Shown here: positions 40,203-52,046 of the stretch, in pieces
How the letters are laid out: every line of letters starts with the position of its first letter
Position numbering within the stretch: position 1 is the first letter of the stretch
Assembly (NCBI RefSeq): GCF_000499845.2
Contig: NC_023754.2
Coordinates: 26,078,611 to 26,142,610 of the forward strand
DNA: 64,000 nucleotides
Direction: 5' to 3'
Origin: Phaseolus vulgaris
Taxonomy: Eukaryota > Streptophyta > Magnoliopsida > Fabales > Fabaceae
Notes under the pieces: generated by a model
The model's input: only the letters and a program-made list of their open reading frames with translations
The model's database searches: none
What the model was told of the DNA's origin: nothing
Position numbers and translations under genes: made by a program

Positions 40203-40453
40203 TTACCGGACAAAATCATTATTAGACTTAATTAGACTTAATTACAGGAATATTATCACTATTAATGAGTCTATAATTAGAATTAATTATAGGAATATAA
40301 TCACTATTAATGGGCCTATAATTAGTCTTAATTACAGATGTTATGTTAGAAAAGAATCTGTACCGTTCTGTACGGTTCTAATGCTATGGTTATATATATG
40401 TATCATTGCTATATATGAAAGACAGATTGAATAAAACAGAAAATATTCTTTCA
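40203..40453 (+). repeat. 3' LTR of the inner copia element
   Basis: Matches 34617-34868 with about 8-9 substitutions and one single-base indel. Begins two bases after the polypurine tract and ends attctttca. Confidence 0.85.
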
Positions 40454-43097
40454 CTACCCTTTCCTTTAAGCACAATAAAATCTCATTCTCCATTTAATCT
40501 ATTGCATTGTGACATTTGGGGTCCTCATAAAACCCCAACTCATTTTGGAAAACGTTTTTTTCTCACTATAGTCGATGACTATACTAGATGTACTTGGCTA
40601 TTTCTTATGAATCACAAATCTGAAACCCAACATCTCTTAGAGTCATTCATTACATTTGCACAAAATCAATTTCAGGTATCTATTAAAACCATCCGCGTTG
40701 ACAACGGACTGGAATTTATTTCAATGTATGATTTTTTTCTCAAAAAAGGTATTGAATGTCAACGCACTTGCGTTTACACTCCTCAACAAAATGGAGTAGT
40801 AGAACGCAAACATAGACATGTTTTAAACACAGCACGAGCCCTCCTATTTCAGTCCAATTTACCATTAGAATTTTGGGGAGAATGTGTTTTAACCGCCACA
40901 TATATCATTAATCGCTTGCCATCACCTTTACTAAAAAATAAATCACCTTTTGAGCTACTATATAATCAACCACCCTCACTTTCTCACCTAAAAACTTTTG
41001 GTTGCCTCTGTTACGCAACTGTTGTTTCACCTAAGCAAAAATTTGATCCACGTGCCTGACAATGCATCTTCATTGGTTATCCTCACAGTAAAAAAGCATA
41101 CAAATTATTTGATATAGATGCAGACACTTTTTTTACAAGTCGGGATGTCATCTTCCATGAAAGTGTTTTCCCATTCTGCCAACAGTCAGACACAATCCTC
41201 ACCTCCATTACAAGGTATTTTGCCCACTATTGACATTGACTTACCCACTCCTGTCCAACATTCACTCGATCAACCTTCTTTTCTTACTCATCACAATGCA
41301 CCTGAACCTCCATCAAACCAACCTTTTTCTCATACTCGTCACAATACACCTGAACCTCCATCAAACCAACTCTCTTCTCCTACTCGTCACAATGCACTTG
41401 AACCTCCATCAAACCAACCTTCTTCTCCTACTTGTCATAATACACCTGAACCTCCAGTAGACCAACCTTCTTCTCCCATGCCAAGAAGTTTAGCACCCAT
41501 TACCAAACCTTCTCCAACCGACCTTCCTGTTCGACGATCCAGTCGCACATCAACCCAACCTTCCTGGCTTCAAGACTACGTAACGGGATCCCAAGCCAAT
41601 CATTCGACCAGTGCCCAAGACCGACCGAATGGAACCAGGTATCCTATGCATCATTTTCTTTCTAATTCACGATTTTCTTCTACACATAGTGCATATCTTG
41701 CTAACATCACAGCCACCAAAGAACCTCACACTTATGCTCAAGCTATCCTTGATCCAAATTGGCAAAAAGCAATGGACGAAGAGCTTTCCGCCTTGCAGCT
41801 AAATCAAACGTGGACCTTGACACCGTTACCCGCTGGGCAGAAACCCATCGGATGCAAATGGGTCTATAAAATAAAGTACAACTCAGATGGTAGCGTCGAT
41901 AGATATAAGGCGCGCCTTGTCGCAAAGGGGTACACTCAGATTGAAGGTGTTGACTACTCTGAAACTTTTTCACCAACAGCAAAATTAACAACTTTGAGGT
42001 GTCTCCTCACCATTGCAGCAGCCAGAAATTGGTTTACTCACCAGCTAGATGTGCAAAATGCCTTCTTACATGGTACATTGCATGAAATTATTTACATGGA
42101 CTTGTCACTTGGGCATCATCAACAGGGGGAGAACATTGTATGCCGACTCAACAAATCCCTTTATGGTCTCAAACAAGCATCTCGAACATGGTTTTCAACA
42201 TTTTCTCATGTGATTAAATCTGTGGGATTTCAACAGTCCAAGACAGATTACTCTCTATTCACAAGACAGAATAACTCATCATTTACTGTCCTTTTGATTT
42301 ATGTGGATGATATTCTTTTGACAGGAAATGATTTGACAGAAATTCAGCGTGTTAAAGATTGTTTATTACAACAATTTCGCATTAAAGATCTTGGAGACCT
42401 AAAATATTTTCTAGGATTGAATTTTCCCGTTCCAAAGCTGGTATTTACATGTCCCAAAGAAAATATGCGCTTGATATTTTGCAGGATACGGGACTCACAG
42501 GTGCTCGTCCAGACAAATTTCTAATGGAACAATACCTAAAACTCACACCAGACGATGGAGAGTTATTAAAGGATTCAATCAAATACAGGCGACTCGTGGG
42601 ACGACTGATATACCTCACGGTTACTCGGCCTGACATAGCATTTTCGGTTCTGACCCTAAGTCAATATATACAGATCCACGGAAACCTCATTGGGATGCCG
42701 CAATTCGAGTCCTAAAGTACATCAAAAGATCACCAGGACAAGGATTGTTATTGTCATCCGAAAACAATCTGACATTGACAGCTTATTGCGACTCAGACTG
42801 GGGAGGTTGTCAAACAACTCGGAGATCAGTATCTGGATATTGCATTTTTCTTGGTTCCTTTATTATCTCATGGAAGTAAAAAAAAAAAGACAAACGTATC
42901 AAGATCATCAGCGGAAGCAGAATACCGCGCCAATGGCCAATACTTGTTTGGAGATAGTTTGGTTGCGATATCTGTTGCAGGATTTAAAGGTGCCATGTAA
43001 TTTGCCAGCTCAACTTTACTTTTTTGTGACAATCAAGCGGCATTACATATAGTAGCAAACCCAGTATTTCATGAACGCACAAAACACATTGAGATAG
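40454..43097 (+). pseudogene. Outer copia: integrase, reverse transcriptase and RNase H remnants
   Basis: Continues the outer element after the nested insertion. Integrase core (HCDIWGPHK, RVDNGLEF, NGVVERKHRH) runs in frame to a TGA at 41057-41059. A frame change leads to a Pro/Ser-rich linker with 48-bp repeats. Reverse transcriptase (GCKWVYKIKYNSDG, YGLKQAS, YVDD at ~42300) is intact to ~42420, where the frame shifts. RNase H (CDSDWGGC) is followed by a stop and frameshifts in an A-run (~42880). The last readable phrase is [13 protein letters not shown], ending near 43097. Clearly older than the inner element. Confidence 0.85.
41286..41476 (+). repeat. 48-bp minisatellite in the outer copia linker
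   Basis: About four imperfect copies of a 48-bp unit, encoding PEPPSNQ(P/L)(S/F)S(P/H)T(R/C)HN(T/A) in tandem (16 residues each). It lies in the linker between integrase and reverse transcriptase, a region that tolerates length change. Confidence 0.85.
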
Positions 43098-43302
43098 GTC
43101 ACCCGCTATCGGGCTGTTATCGGACCACCCATAACATATATCTCCACGCACGAGTTGGTAGCCTCGGCGTGAGGGGGTGTGTTGGAGATCTCACATCGAC
43201 TAGAGATTAGAGCCTTTCCTAGTATATAAGTGGATGCAAACCTCACCTCATTAAGCCGGTTTTATGAGGTTGAGTTAGGCTTAAAGCCCACTTCTTAACA
43301 TT
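43098..43302 (+). repeat. Legume-type dispersed repeat fused to the truncated copia 3' end
   Basis: Abruptly replaces the RNase H coding sequence with ggtcacccgctatcgggctg and continues to a G-run (gtgagggggtg). It then has a block starting tgttggagatctcacatcg and ending cttcttaaca (43182-43300). The block has TG...CA ends and the purine tract of a short LTR. It looks like the 3' end of a different, small LTR element; the junction at 43097/43098 must be a recombination or deletion point. Family assignment is from recollection. Confidence 0.55.
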
Positions 43303-44647
43303 CCTTACTTTTTTTATTGTCTAAAAAGTGATATCAATAACTAAAATAAAATTAATAAATTCAAAACAAAAAATTTAAAAAGTGACGAATGAGTCCATTA
43401 ACCAATTTCAACATAATAATTTTGGCATTTACATCCTACTTTTGGCGGACTACTACATGTCAAACCACTCTACTTTTGTGTTGTGTCTGGAGTGAGGAGT
43501 GAAAGTGTGGGGATTTGAGGGAGTGAAAGTAAGATGATTTGATAAGAAATTGTGAAAATAGTTTGTATATTTGGATTGAGGTATGTTAGAGTAGATGTGT
43601 GAAGAAAGTTTATTGAATTATGGAGTGATGTAAAGGTTGTGATGATATTTTAAATTATTTTTAATGGTGTAAAATGTATGATTACAAATTTATCCTTGTG
43701 TATAAAAAAATTGGAAAATGAAATTTGAATTATTTTTGTGTAGATTTTAGTTAATTAGAATCATAAATAAATAAAAACTGAAAATAAATATTTTAAATAT
43801 TTTTGTGTTAATTAAAATTTATTTCATTATTCATTTTATTAATTAATATTATTTAATTTTATTAATAATATAATTAAATATTTTTATTAGTTAAATTTAT
43901 GTATTTAAATTTTTTTTAATATTATTTATGATTATTTAATTTGTATTATATTATGTTATAAACATATTAAGTATATATATATATATATTATTTATATAAA
44001 AATATTAATATTAATAATAATTTTCATGAAAAAGTTAATATATTTTAAAAGTAAATGAGTATTTAAAATTTGGCTAACATATTGTATGTTTAAAAATTAA
44101 AGATATTATGATATATAATTAATAACATAAAAAATTATATAAAAAAAATATATATTGAATGTTTATTATATGAAATATATAGCAGTGTATGTCAATGTCA
44201 AGATCAGGAATCTCTATATAGGATAATATCTGTATATGCATGAAAAGTACTGTATTAATTTGAGTTAATTAAAATTTTATAAAATATTTTATTGATTAAT
44301 ATTATTATTATATAAATTTATTTTTATTATAAATTATAATTTTATTGTTATAATTAATTATTATTAATATTCTTTATTTTTATTAATATTATTATTAAAT
44401 ATTTATTTTAACATAAATTTATTTAATATTTATATTTATATTGTATTTAATTATATATAATATAATTGATTATGTTAAATTTTTAATATTTTAAATTACA
44501 ATTTGATTTTTTTAACAAAAAAGAATAAAATAAAATTTAAGAGGGACACTCAACCCTAGGAAAAAAACCCAACAACCATATGATAAAGAATACATTCAAT
44601 ACAACAGAACCAATGAAAAAAAAACACGTGGTTGCTGCAAAATTATG

Positions 44648-44857
44648 CTATGCATTAGGAAGTGGGTGCAGACCTAACTTAGAACCAAACTTCTCCCTCT
44701 TACATGTAATTAAAGCTGCATAATACTTATGCACTGTAACAGCTCCTCGGATCTTTGTCAAATAAACATTAGATTGTACCATTGATTCCAAGAATTGCAA
44801 TATTTGCTTGCAGCCACCCACCACCTGCTTGTAGGCACATAAATCTACCTCACCCAT
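44648..44857 (-). other. Unrecognised 69-codon open frame in the duplicated flank
   Basis: The frame (starting MGEVDLCAYKQ, ending GLHPLPNA) has ordinary protein-like composition, unlike the AT-rich DNA around it. A collapsed version of the same sequence is present at about 22190-22290. It could be one exon of a gene carried in the duplication or chance open sequence. A second non-AT-rich block (45150-45360) also reads as a possible minus-strand exon (LQKYSRQHSVPHEVERNEVK). I do not recognise either. Confidence 0.25.
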
Positions 44858-44933
44858 GCACCCTTATTAAATAGCTAGTACAGAATATACTATGATTTTA
44901 GAGTCTTTAAGTTGTTTAATAAAAAAAAAAAAA

Positions 44934-45139
44934 TTATTAAATTATATGTAATTATTGTATATAATATTTGATAATATTGTACTCAATTATATGTAATTAA
45001 TTTAATAATTATAGAATCTCATTATTAGTATCCTACCTAATTAGATGGTAATTTGAGGAGAAAAACTCTTATACATGTAATATACACATAAAAAAATAAG
45101 AAACATATCTTCTTCTTATTTTTTTATCATTTTTTTATA
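44934..45139 (+). repeat. Solo LTR of the outer copia family
   Basis: About 206 bases homologous to the outer 5' LTR (33661-33866), diverged by many substitutions. There is no primer-binding site or internal sequence on either side. It interrupts the duplicated flank (the equivalent site near 22330 lacks it). Probably left by LTR-LTR recombination, or a displaced 3' LTR of the truncated element. Confidence 0.6.
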
Positions 45140-46599
45140 TTCTTTCCCATAGCAAATGACGAGGTTCATTTGCAAAACAAACCACCCAGCTGCACCTGTC
45201 AACCATTATTATTGGCCACTTCAATCCATTCATATCCCAATATCTTCCCACCCTTTACTTCATTCCTCTCTACCTCATGCGGAACGGAGTGCTGCCTTGA
45301 ATACTTCTGCAAATTAATTGCATCAAAATTGACAGCCTTGAAATTCAGAGGCTACACTTTAAATTATAATTTGATAATTTTTATTTTCAAATTTATTGCC
45401 ATGTATACCAATAAAAGAGGGCATAATTACATTTTATTAGATCTACCTAGTCTTTCTAACTTCCTTTGCAATTCACTTAACAACGTAAATAGTACTAATT
45501 CATCCATTCCTCACTCTCATTTTTCATTAAATTAATAGATCCAAACTTATATGTTTTCGCACGGTTATACGTATTTTGAAACTACATAATTGGATTCAGA
45601 TTCAGATTGATATCCTTTTATTGTAAAATTGAAATCTGTATTTAGGGCTTAGTAAGCGGAGTCCTCCAAACACCAAACACGTAACTTTAATGAATGACTT
45701 GTATGTACAGCAATGATCTTTTATTTTTACTATAATAAAAAATTTAAATAAGTTCTTCAATTTTTAAACAACCCTTTTCACCAAATTAATTATAAAATTG
45801 TCAATAAATAAATATTAACCATTTTTATTTATGCAAGATGTATTTTATTTGATAGTTCATATGATAAAACAAACAACATGAATTCCTATATATGAAAATG
45901 TTATGTTTTTAAAATTTGAAGAATTCAATTTAACTGAGAATAAAATAAATAATATAATTATACAACTTTTTAAACTTTTTTAATGTGATAAATATTATTA
46001 AATTTTGTCCATATTAATTTTTGTATTTAAAGCATTATTAGACAATATTATTTAAAATTTTAAATTTTTAATCGATATTTAAAAATATCGGATTACTATA
46101 GTATATATGTTAATTATTTGTATATCAACATTAACATATATTCATAAATTTTAAAATTAAAAGTTTTAATGCATGTATTTTAGTATTTTAGTATTTTATT
46201 TAAATGTTAATTAAATTAATTTTACATGGAATTTATTTATTTTATAAATGTGCTTTTTCATATTAAAATTTTAAAATATATGAAAATGTTTTAAAGAATA
46301 AAAATAATTTATTAAAAATATATTCGAAGAAATTTAAATATTATTTGAAATTATTTATGCTGTTCAAAGGAAGACTGTATTGACCAAACAAATTATAATG
46401 TAATAATGTAAATAATATATAAATATTTTAATGATGATTAAAAACAAAACTATTTAAATACATATAACTTTAAAAAGACTCCAACTAGTATTATAAAGAC
46501 TTAACCCCATATTGTTTTCATATATCTTATAATTATATTATTAATGCTTGTAATTCTCTATAATTATTTACATATATTTACATCAAGATGTTTAGACAA

Positions 46600-48894
46600 A
46601 AATGAGCTGCAATGCTTTAGGCATATAGAAAAATAATATTATGCATAGATTTTTCTAAATTTGAACTTCTTAAATATTTGCCTGTAACACGACACTACAA
46701 GAAAATCATGGAATAGAAACCAATTTTTAGAGACCAAAATAATTAGTTGCAATAGTAACTATATTAGAGATTATTTTAGAAACTAAGCAAACATTGGTTT
46801 CTAAATTAGTTTTTATTATTATTAAATAGTTTATAAATTGGTATCTAATTAGCAACCAAGGTTTTTTCTACCAAATTTAGAAACTAAATAATTGGTAGTT
46901 AAAACCTTGGTTGCTAATTAGATACCAATTTATAAATTATTTAACAATAATAGAAACTAATTTAGAAACCAATTTTTTTTAGTTTCTAAAATGGTCTCTA
47001 ATTTAGTTATTATTGCAACTAATTATTTTGGTCTCTAAAAATTGGTTTCTATTTCATGATTTTCTTGTAGTGACGTATCCTATCCATATCCTATAGTAAT
47101 TGAAATACTTGTCTATAATAACACGTATCCTATCCATATTTATTATTGAGGTTATTCAACAAAAATAAATAATAGATATTTTATATAAAAAAAATCAAAA
47201 CACATATTTAACTTATTTTCTTATATATTTTTATGTAAGCTTGTTTTTATTTAATAAGCGAGAAACTTATTATTAGGGTTTATTTACTTTTGTGGGTGTA
47301 CTGTTCACAAACTAAGATGTGAGAAGTTGTGAAAAAGATAAAAATATGATATAAGTGTGAATAATAAATATTATCTCCCCTTACAATGAAGAAAAACAAA
47401 AGGAAAAGTCACATCGGCATGAAGTTATTTCCGAAATTACTATTATTAAAAAAAAATTAACTAACACAAATATTTTAATAAAATGAAAGAATAATAATTA
47501 ATAATAAAATAAATTTTAAATACAAAAATATATAATTATTTATAATAAACAAATTATATAATAATTATTATTATGAATATAATAATACTATTTACATTTA
47601 ATACAACAAAAAATTCTAATTACAATTTTTAAATTTATGAATATTTAAATTATTTATTTTTATACAACAATTGAAATTTTTTACATATATTCAAAATTTT
47701 ATAATAAATTATTTTTTCATAAAGTAACTTGTATTTCTTTCATAAATTAATTTTTGAACTATATCGAATTAAACTACTAATAATTTTAATTCATCTAAAT
47801 TTACATAAAAATACATAATATTTGATTATTTATTTTTTTAAATACAAGGTTAAATTTGTAATCTTACATTCTACTTTTAAAAAAAATAGTCTCACACATC
47901 ACGTCATTGACAGACTTAAGTACATTTTTTTCACAAATTCTCTCAACGTATCTCGATCCAAACATACTAACTTTTTTCACACTTTTCTCTCAAATTTTGA
48001 CATATTTACTCCCTCAAATCCTTAAACTTTCACTCCTTTGTTCAAACACAACCTTAAATTAATGACACTATACAAATCTAATTTTATTTTTTCATTAAAA
48101 TTTTATAATAATATAATTTTAAATAAGTTGAACTTACCAATGATCGGAAGAAAAAAAAAAGTGAGAACCCCGACGTGAGGACGCCAAAGTAACCACTAGT
48201 TTGCAGTGCCGACAGGTAACGAGAGGTCCTCTTTAGGATCAGAGTAGCCGTCGCCCATGTAATTTTTTCATCATCTTCATCTTCACTTTGTTTATTTATT
48301 TTTTAATTTATTTTTCCTCAAAATCTGTACAAAAATGGAATGTCTAGTTATATTATTTATTTCTTTAATATCTATCCTTTTCGAAATGCCACACAATAAT
48401 ATTCATTTTAGTATTTTCCCAAGGACAATTAAGAAAAAAAAGACTGTGTATTGAAAAAAAAAAAGGTTTTACATGGTCACCCACTCATAATTTTCCTATA
48501 AAATATTCGGTGGACTTTGCAAATTATTATCTTAAAAGTCAATAGTTTTTTATTTTTAATTTTATAAAATAAAATGAAATTACATTTTATATTTTAAAAT
48601 TATTTTTTTAAGTTAGTGTAAATTAACTGAATTTTATATAATTTACATTTACTGATATATTATAAAATATTTTTATTTTTAATCAATAAGGTGGAATAAT
48701 TTATTATTGATTAATGTCAAATTTTTTGATATGAGATTATATATTTATTAATATGTTTTATTGATAATTTTGAATGATTTAATAAAGCTTAATAATATAG
48801 TAAAGAAGAAGTAACTAAAATCGCCATAGTGGATCACCACAAGCCATGAGCTTAAAGTGATTTTGATAGAAATCTTGATGAGCGCTTCCACCTG
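46600..48894 (-). pseudogene. Relic of an OSC gene: part of exon 1, exon 2 and intron 2
   Basis: On the minus strand, 48894-48815 matches the 3' part of OSC exon 1 (codons ~40 to 67, the [14 protein letters not shown] region). 48324-48138 matches exon 2 (the ILREKK...GHWPAH region), with an extra base at its donor end and a one-base loss near gtgagaacccc. 48130 down to ~46600 matches intron 2 of OSC2/OSC3, interrupted by the foldback element at 46693-47072. The first ~40 codons, the promoter and everything 3' of intron 2 are gone. Dead. Confidence 0.8.
46693..47072. mobile_element. Foldback CACTA-type MITE
   Basis: Ends are cactacaagaaaatcatg and its reverse complement, and the inverted repeat continues with few mismatches through nearly the whole ~380 bp. 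The element is therefore essentially one long hairpin (arms near gaaaccaatttttagagacc, loop around 46880). No coding capacity. A related element is at 62611-62913. Confidence 0.85.
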
Positions 48895-51430
48895 TTTTAT
48901 ATAATACTATATTTATAATCAATTTTTTATATATATTATTTAATTTATTGTATGATTGATATTTGTTTATTTTGTTAGATTTTAAATATTTATTAAAATT
49001 TGATTCAATTTCATATTTTTTTCTTACATTTTTATTATAAAAAATAATAATAATAACTAAAATAAAATAAATAGATGCAGATAAGAAAATTAAGAAAATA
49101 ATGAGTGAGCCCATCAACCCACCAATCCAATCCAGCACAAAATGAAGACAATTTCTCCTCTGCATCATAGAAATTAAATGACAAAAATAACCATACATAA
49201 AAAGAGTGTAGATCAAAATTACTTCCAGAACATTTTGAAATTCTGAAATTTTTTATTTAGAATTTATTTATTATTTTAAAAATTTATTTACTAAAATCCG
49301 AAATAAGTATAATTTTGAAAATTTAAAAAAATGATAGGGTGCAGGTTAAACATGACGTGGTGTAGGAAGAAATTACCCAAAATGAATTTGAATCTATATA
49401 ATTTTGGCTAACGGGCCAGGCGGAGTGATGCTGCTGCTCAACCTCCAAACACTTGAATGAATGATTTGTCCGTGTAGAGCAATCATCTTTCCCTATCAAG
49501 ACAGTAAGAGAAACTCATATTATATGTAATGAATATTTCTCCTTTCATTTTTTCACACAGTAAGAGATCTTAATTTCATGATTATTTAGAAATTAAAGTG
49601 ATTATGCTAAAATATTTTTTTAAATAATCTAGATTCTCATTTTAAATACTAGTACTCGCTATTTTTTTAGTAAAATAAAAAACTAATAAATTTAAATTTA
49701 ATTTGTAAGTATATTTAGTGTGTCATTTTAGTATAAATATAAATTTAAAATTTAACTCATATAAATATTTCAATGATAATTTAAAACAAAATTATTTTAG
49801 TATATATTTAAAATTTAAAATTTAAAATATTTTAACAAATAAAAATATATTTATTGGTAATTTATAAATAATTAATAATATACAATTAAATTGCTGTAAA
49901 TTATTCTAACTGTTATATCATAAATATTACTTTAAACAAACTCCAATTAGGATTTTAAAGACTCAACCCCATATTTTTCATATATTTTATAATTATATTA
50001 TTAATGCATATAATTCTCTAGAATTATTTACATATATTAATGATGTTTATCATCAAAAATACAATTATAAAACGGATATGTTATTCTAAATAAAATATAA
50101 ATTTTTCACTCTTTTACATTTAAAAATTCACAGCTATCTATACCTCTATCATGAGAATTCATACTTGCACAAACTCCTATCTCAATAAAGTTTAAGGAAA
50201 TAATATCATCATACTTATTTTTAAACATGACAAAAGTTCAAATAATTAAGACAATACTAAAAGAGATACGAGCAAGCCTATTCACAAAAGAACACGTGAT
50301 TCTTATAAAAATCTATGGACCCATCACTAAAAATTTAATAAAGTTAGGACATTTTATTAAATTTGTTTCGTAAAGCCTAATAGAGAACCTTTCATTTTTT
50401 CATATGTTTTAATATGCATAATTTAGATTATCGATAAAACTAAAATATCTTATTTTAACTCATTATCATAATCATAATTAAGTTAGATTAATTTTATGTT
50501 ATTTCTTAATTAACATACATAACACACACCAGAAAATATATCTAACTATTACAAAGTTTTATATATTTCTATATAGGTTTGGAGTTTTTCAAAATATTTC
50601 TATTACAAGATTAAAACTAAAATACAAATATTTACAATTCATAGTTCAAAAAAAAATTTAAAGTCTTTCAGACTCTCTGACACCTGTATAATCATGTACA
50701 CTCGTGTACCGTTATCGCAGTTCACAACACAACAAGAAAAACAAGGGTAAGCTAGTAAAAATAAAATTTTAGTAACCTAAAACAAATTATTCAAACATTA
50801 CCAAATTTTAGTTTAAGGTTAATCAAGTTGAGAAAAACATTTTTATCAACTGGTCTCACTAAGGTTGATGACTAAACTATAGAGAAAAACAAATAATAAG
50901 AGATCTTTAGCTACAACATGACGTGATCAGATTTTGGAATAAATTATGTATAGGAGAGAAAATAAAGAGAGAAGTTGAAAGAGAGATGGACAGAGAGAAA
51001 AAAAATGAAGGGGTATGTGACATTTTTTTTTATGTTGTTATAATATATATATATATATCCTTAAAATACACAATTAAATTTATTTAATATTTTTATTTAT
51101 TTATGTTCTATTATTATAATACACTCACTTTTTATTTAAATCATTTTATATTAATTATAATAATTTTGTAATAAAATAGTTTATTTAAATTCACTAAAAC
51201 ATATATTATTGTATATGTAACTTAAGCAACATTCTTTTTTAGAAAAAAAAAATATATTTACTTTTTCTCCTAAAGTTGAGAAGGTCATCCTTAAATGTAA
51301 TTATAATATTTGAATATTATAATTTTAATGCAAAAATAATTGTTTTAAATTCTCTCTTATTCAAGTTATTAGTCATTAGAACAACTCACGAGAGAAAAAT
51401 GATTTAGTACCTTTCTCACCATACATTAAA
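48895..51430. other. AT-rich upstream flank of the OSC relic
   Basis: From 48895 the sequence resembles the far upstream flank of OSC2 (about 33500-33640), so the promoter of the relic is deleted. The block 49420-49500 repeats a phrase found at 22640-22720 and 45660-45720 (tgaatgatttgt and gagcaatcatctttc). 51065-51420 matches about 23290-23600. The region 49520-51050 shows no recognisable feature beyond low-complexity A/T sequence and an A/G-rich run at 50955-51015. Confidence 0.5.
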
Positions 51431-51590
51431 TAACATATAATAACTTTTTCTTTTTCTTATAATAGGCTATTTATTGTGTAATATTTAATGCAAAATGTTT
51501 GTACAGCATTACAAAACTATAATAGAAATATAGTTATAAAAGTTGATCACCAACTTTGATTTTATATGTCTGATTTTTTATATAAAAATT
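51430..51590 (-). pseudogene. Relic of an OSC 3' flanking region
   Basis: Matches the sequence just past the OSC stop codons (about 14815-14970 at OSC1, 25745-25905 at OSC2), for example cttataat...tttattgtgtaatatttaatg and aaagttgatcaccaactttg. No OSC exon follows, so only the downstream flank of a further lost copy remains. Next comes unassigned AT-rich DNA (51590-52040) and then P450 relics. Confidence 0.6.
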
Positions 51591-52046
51591 GTTTTAATTT
51601 GTGTTTTAATCAATAAAAATATAATATTATAATTAATTAAAAAAATAGTTATTTATATATAAACTCTATTTCAAAATATTATTAATCAAATATTTCATTT
51701 AAAAAATATAAATGATTTAATTATAAAAAATTGTTAAAAATGCATTTTAATAAAAATAAATAATATTCAAATATTTAAATTATAAAAAATTATTTAAAAT
51801 TATTTCTATATTAAAATATTATTGTTTGCATATTATTTTTTTTATAATTAATACTATTATTTTACTCAAATGAAAAGATAATTATTTATAATAACAGATA
51901 ATTTATATAATAATAGTTTGAATTTCGAGTGAATTTTTATCAAAATTTGAAAATTCATCCAACTAGTCCAACATATTATTATTATTATACGTTTATGCAA
52001 CTTGTTTTTTCTTTAATTATATACTCAATTATAGTATACATTTTCC

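Larger units (their letters stand above)
34617..40453 (+). mobile_element. Younger Ty1/copia retrotransposon (inner) nested in the outer integrase
   Basis: Complete in outline: 5' LTR 34617-34868, primer-binding site tggtatcagagc 34869-34880, gag-pol, polypurine tract gagggga 40194-40200, 3' LTR 40203-40453. Flanks are ctaca (left) and ctacc (right), a 5-bp duplication with one mismatch. The LTRs differ at roughly 8-9 positions out of ~251 by eye, so the insertion is fairly young. Gag is split by a CACTA-type insertion and pol has one in-frame stop, so the copy is not autonomous now. Confidence 0.9.
33645..43097 (+). mobile_element. Degenerate Ty1/copia retrotransposon (outer), interrupted by a second one
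   Basis: Order on the plus strand: 5' LTR (about 33661-33866), primer-binding site tggtatcagagc (33867-33878, initiator-tRNA-Met type), a short gag remnant, and a protease and pre-integrase region to 34616. The inner element (34617-40453) follows, then integrase, reverse transcriptase and RNase H to about 43097. The 3' LTR is not where expected: RNase H breaks off into an unrelated repeat. The element is flanked by ttcctta (33638-33644) and, after that repeat, ttcctta again (43301-43307), at a site that is uninterrupted upstream of OSC1 (about 20800). Many stops and frameshifts make it inactive. Confidence 0.85.
43310..46400. repeat. Second copy of the OSC upstream flank (matches 20.8-23.2 kb)
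   Basis: Colinear with about 20810-23230, with scattered indels and a (TA)n run at 43975-43990. It is interrupted by the solo LTR at 44934-45139. Where the copies differ, this one often keeps longer versions: the ORF at 44648-44857 and the non-AT-rich block at 45150-45360 are both reduced to stubs near 22190-22560. The match to the first copy ends near 46110; the last ~300 bases are AT-rich and unassigned. No functional gene identified. Confidence 0.65.

Noticed and set aside
48815..49216. 133-codon minus-strand frame as a gene
   Set aside because: Only its last ~27 codons are meaningful (OSC exon 1 remnant); the rest is AT-rich upstream flank.
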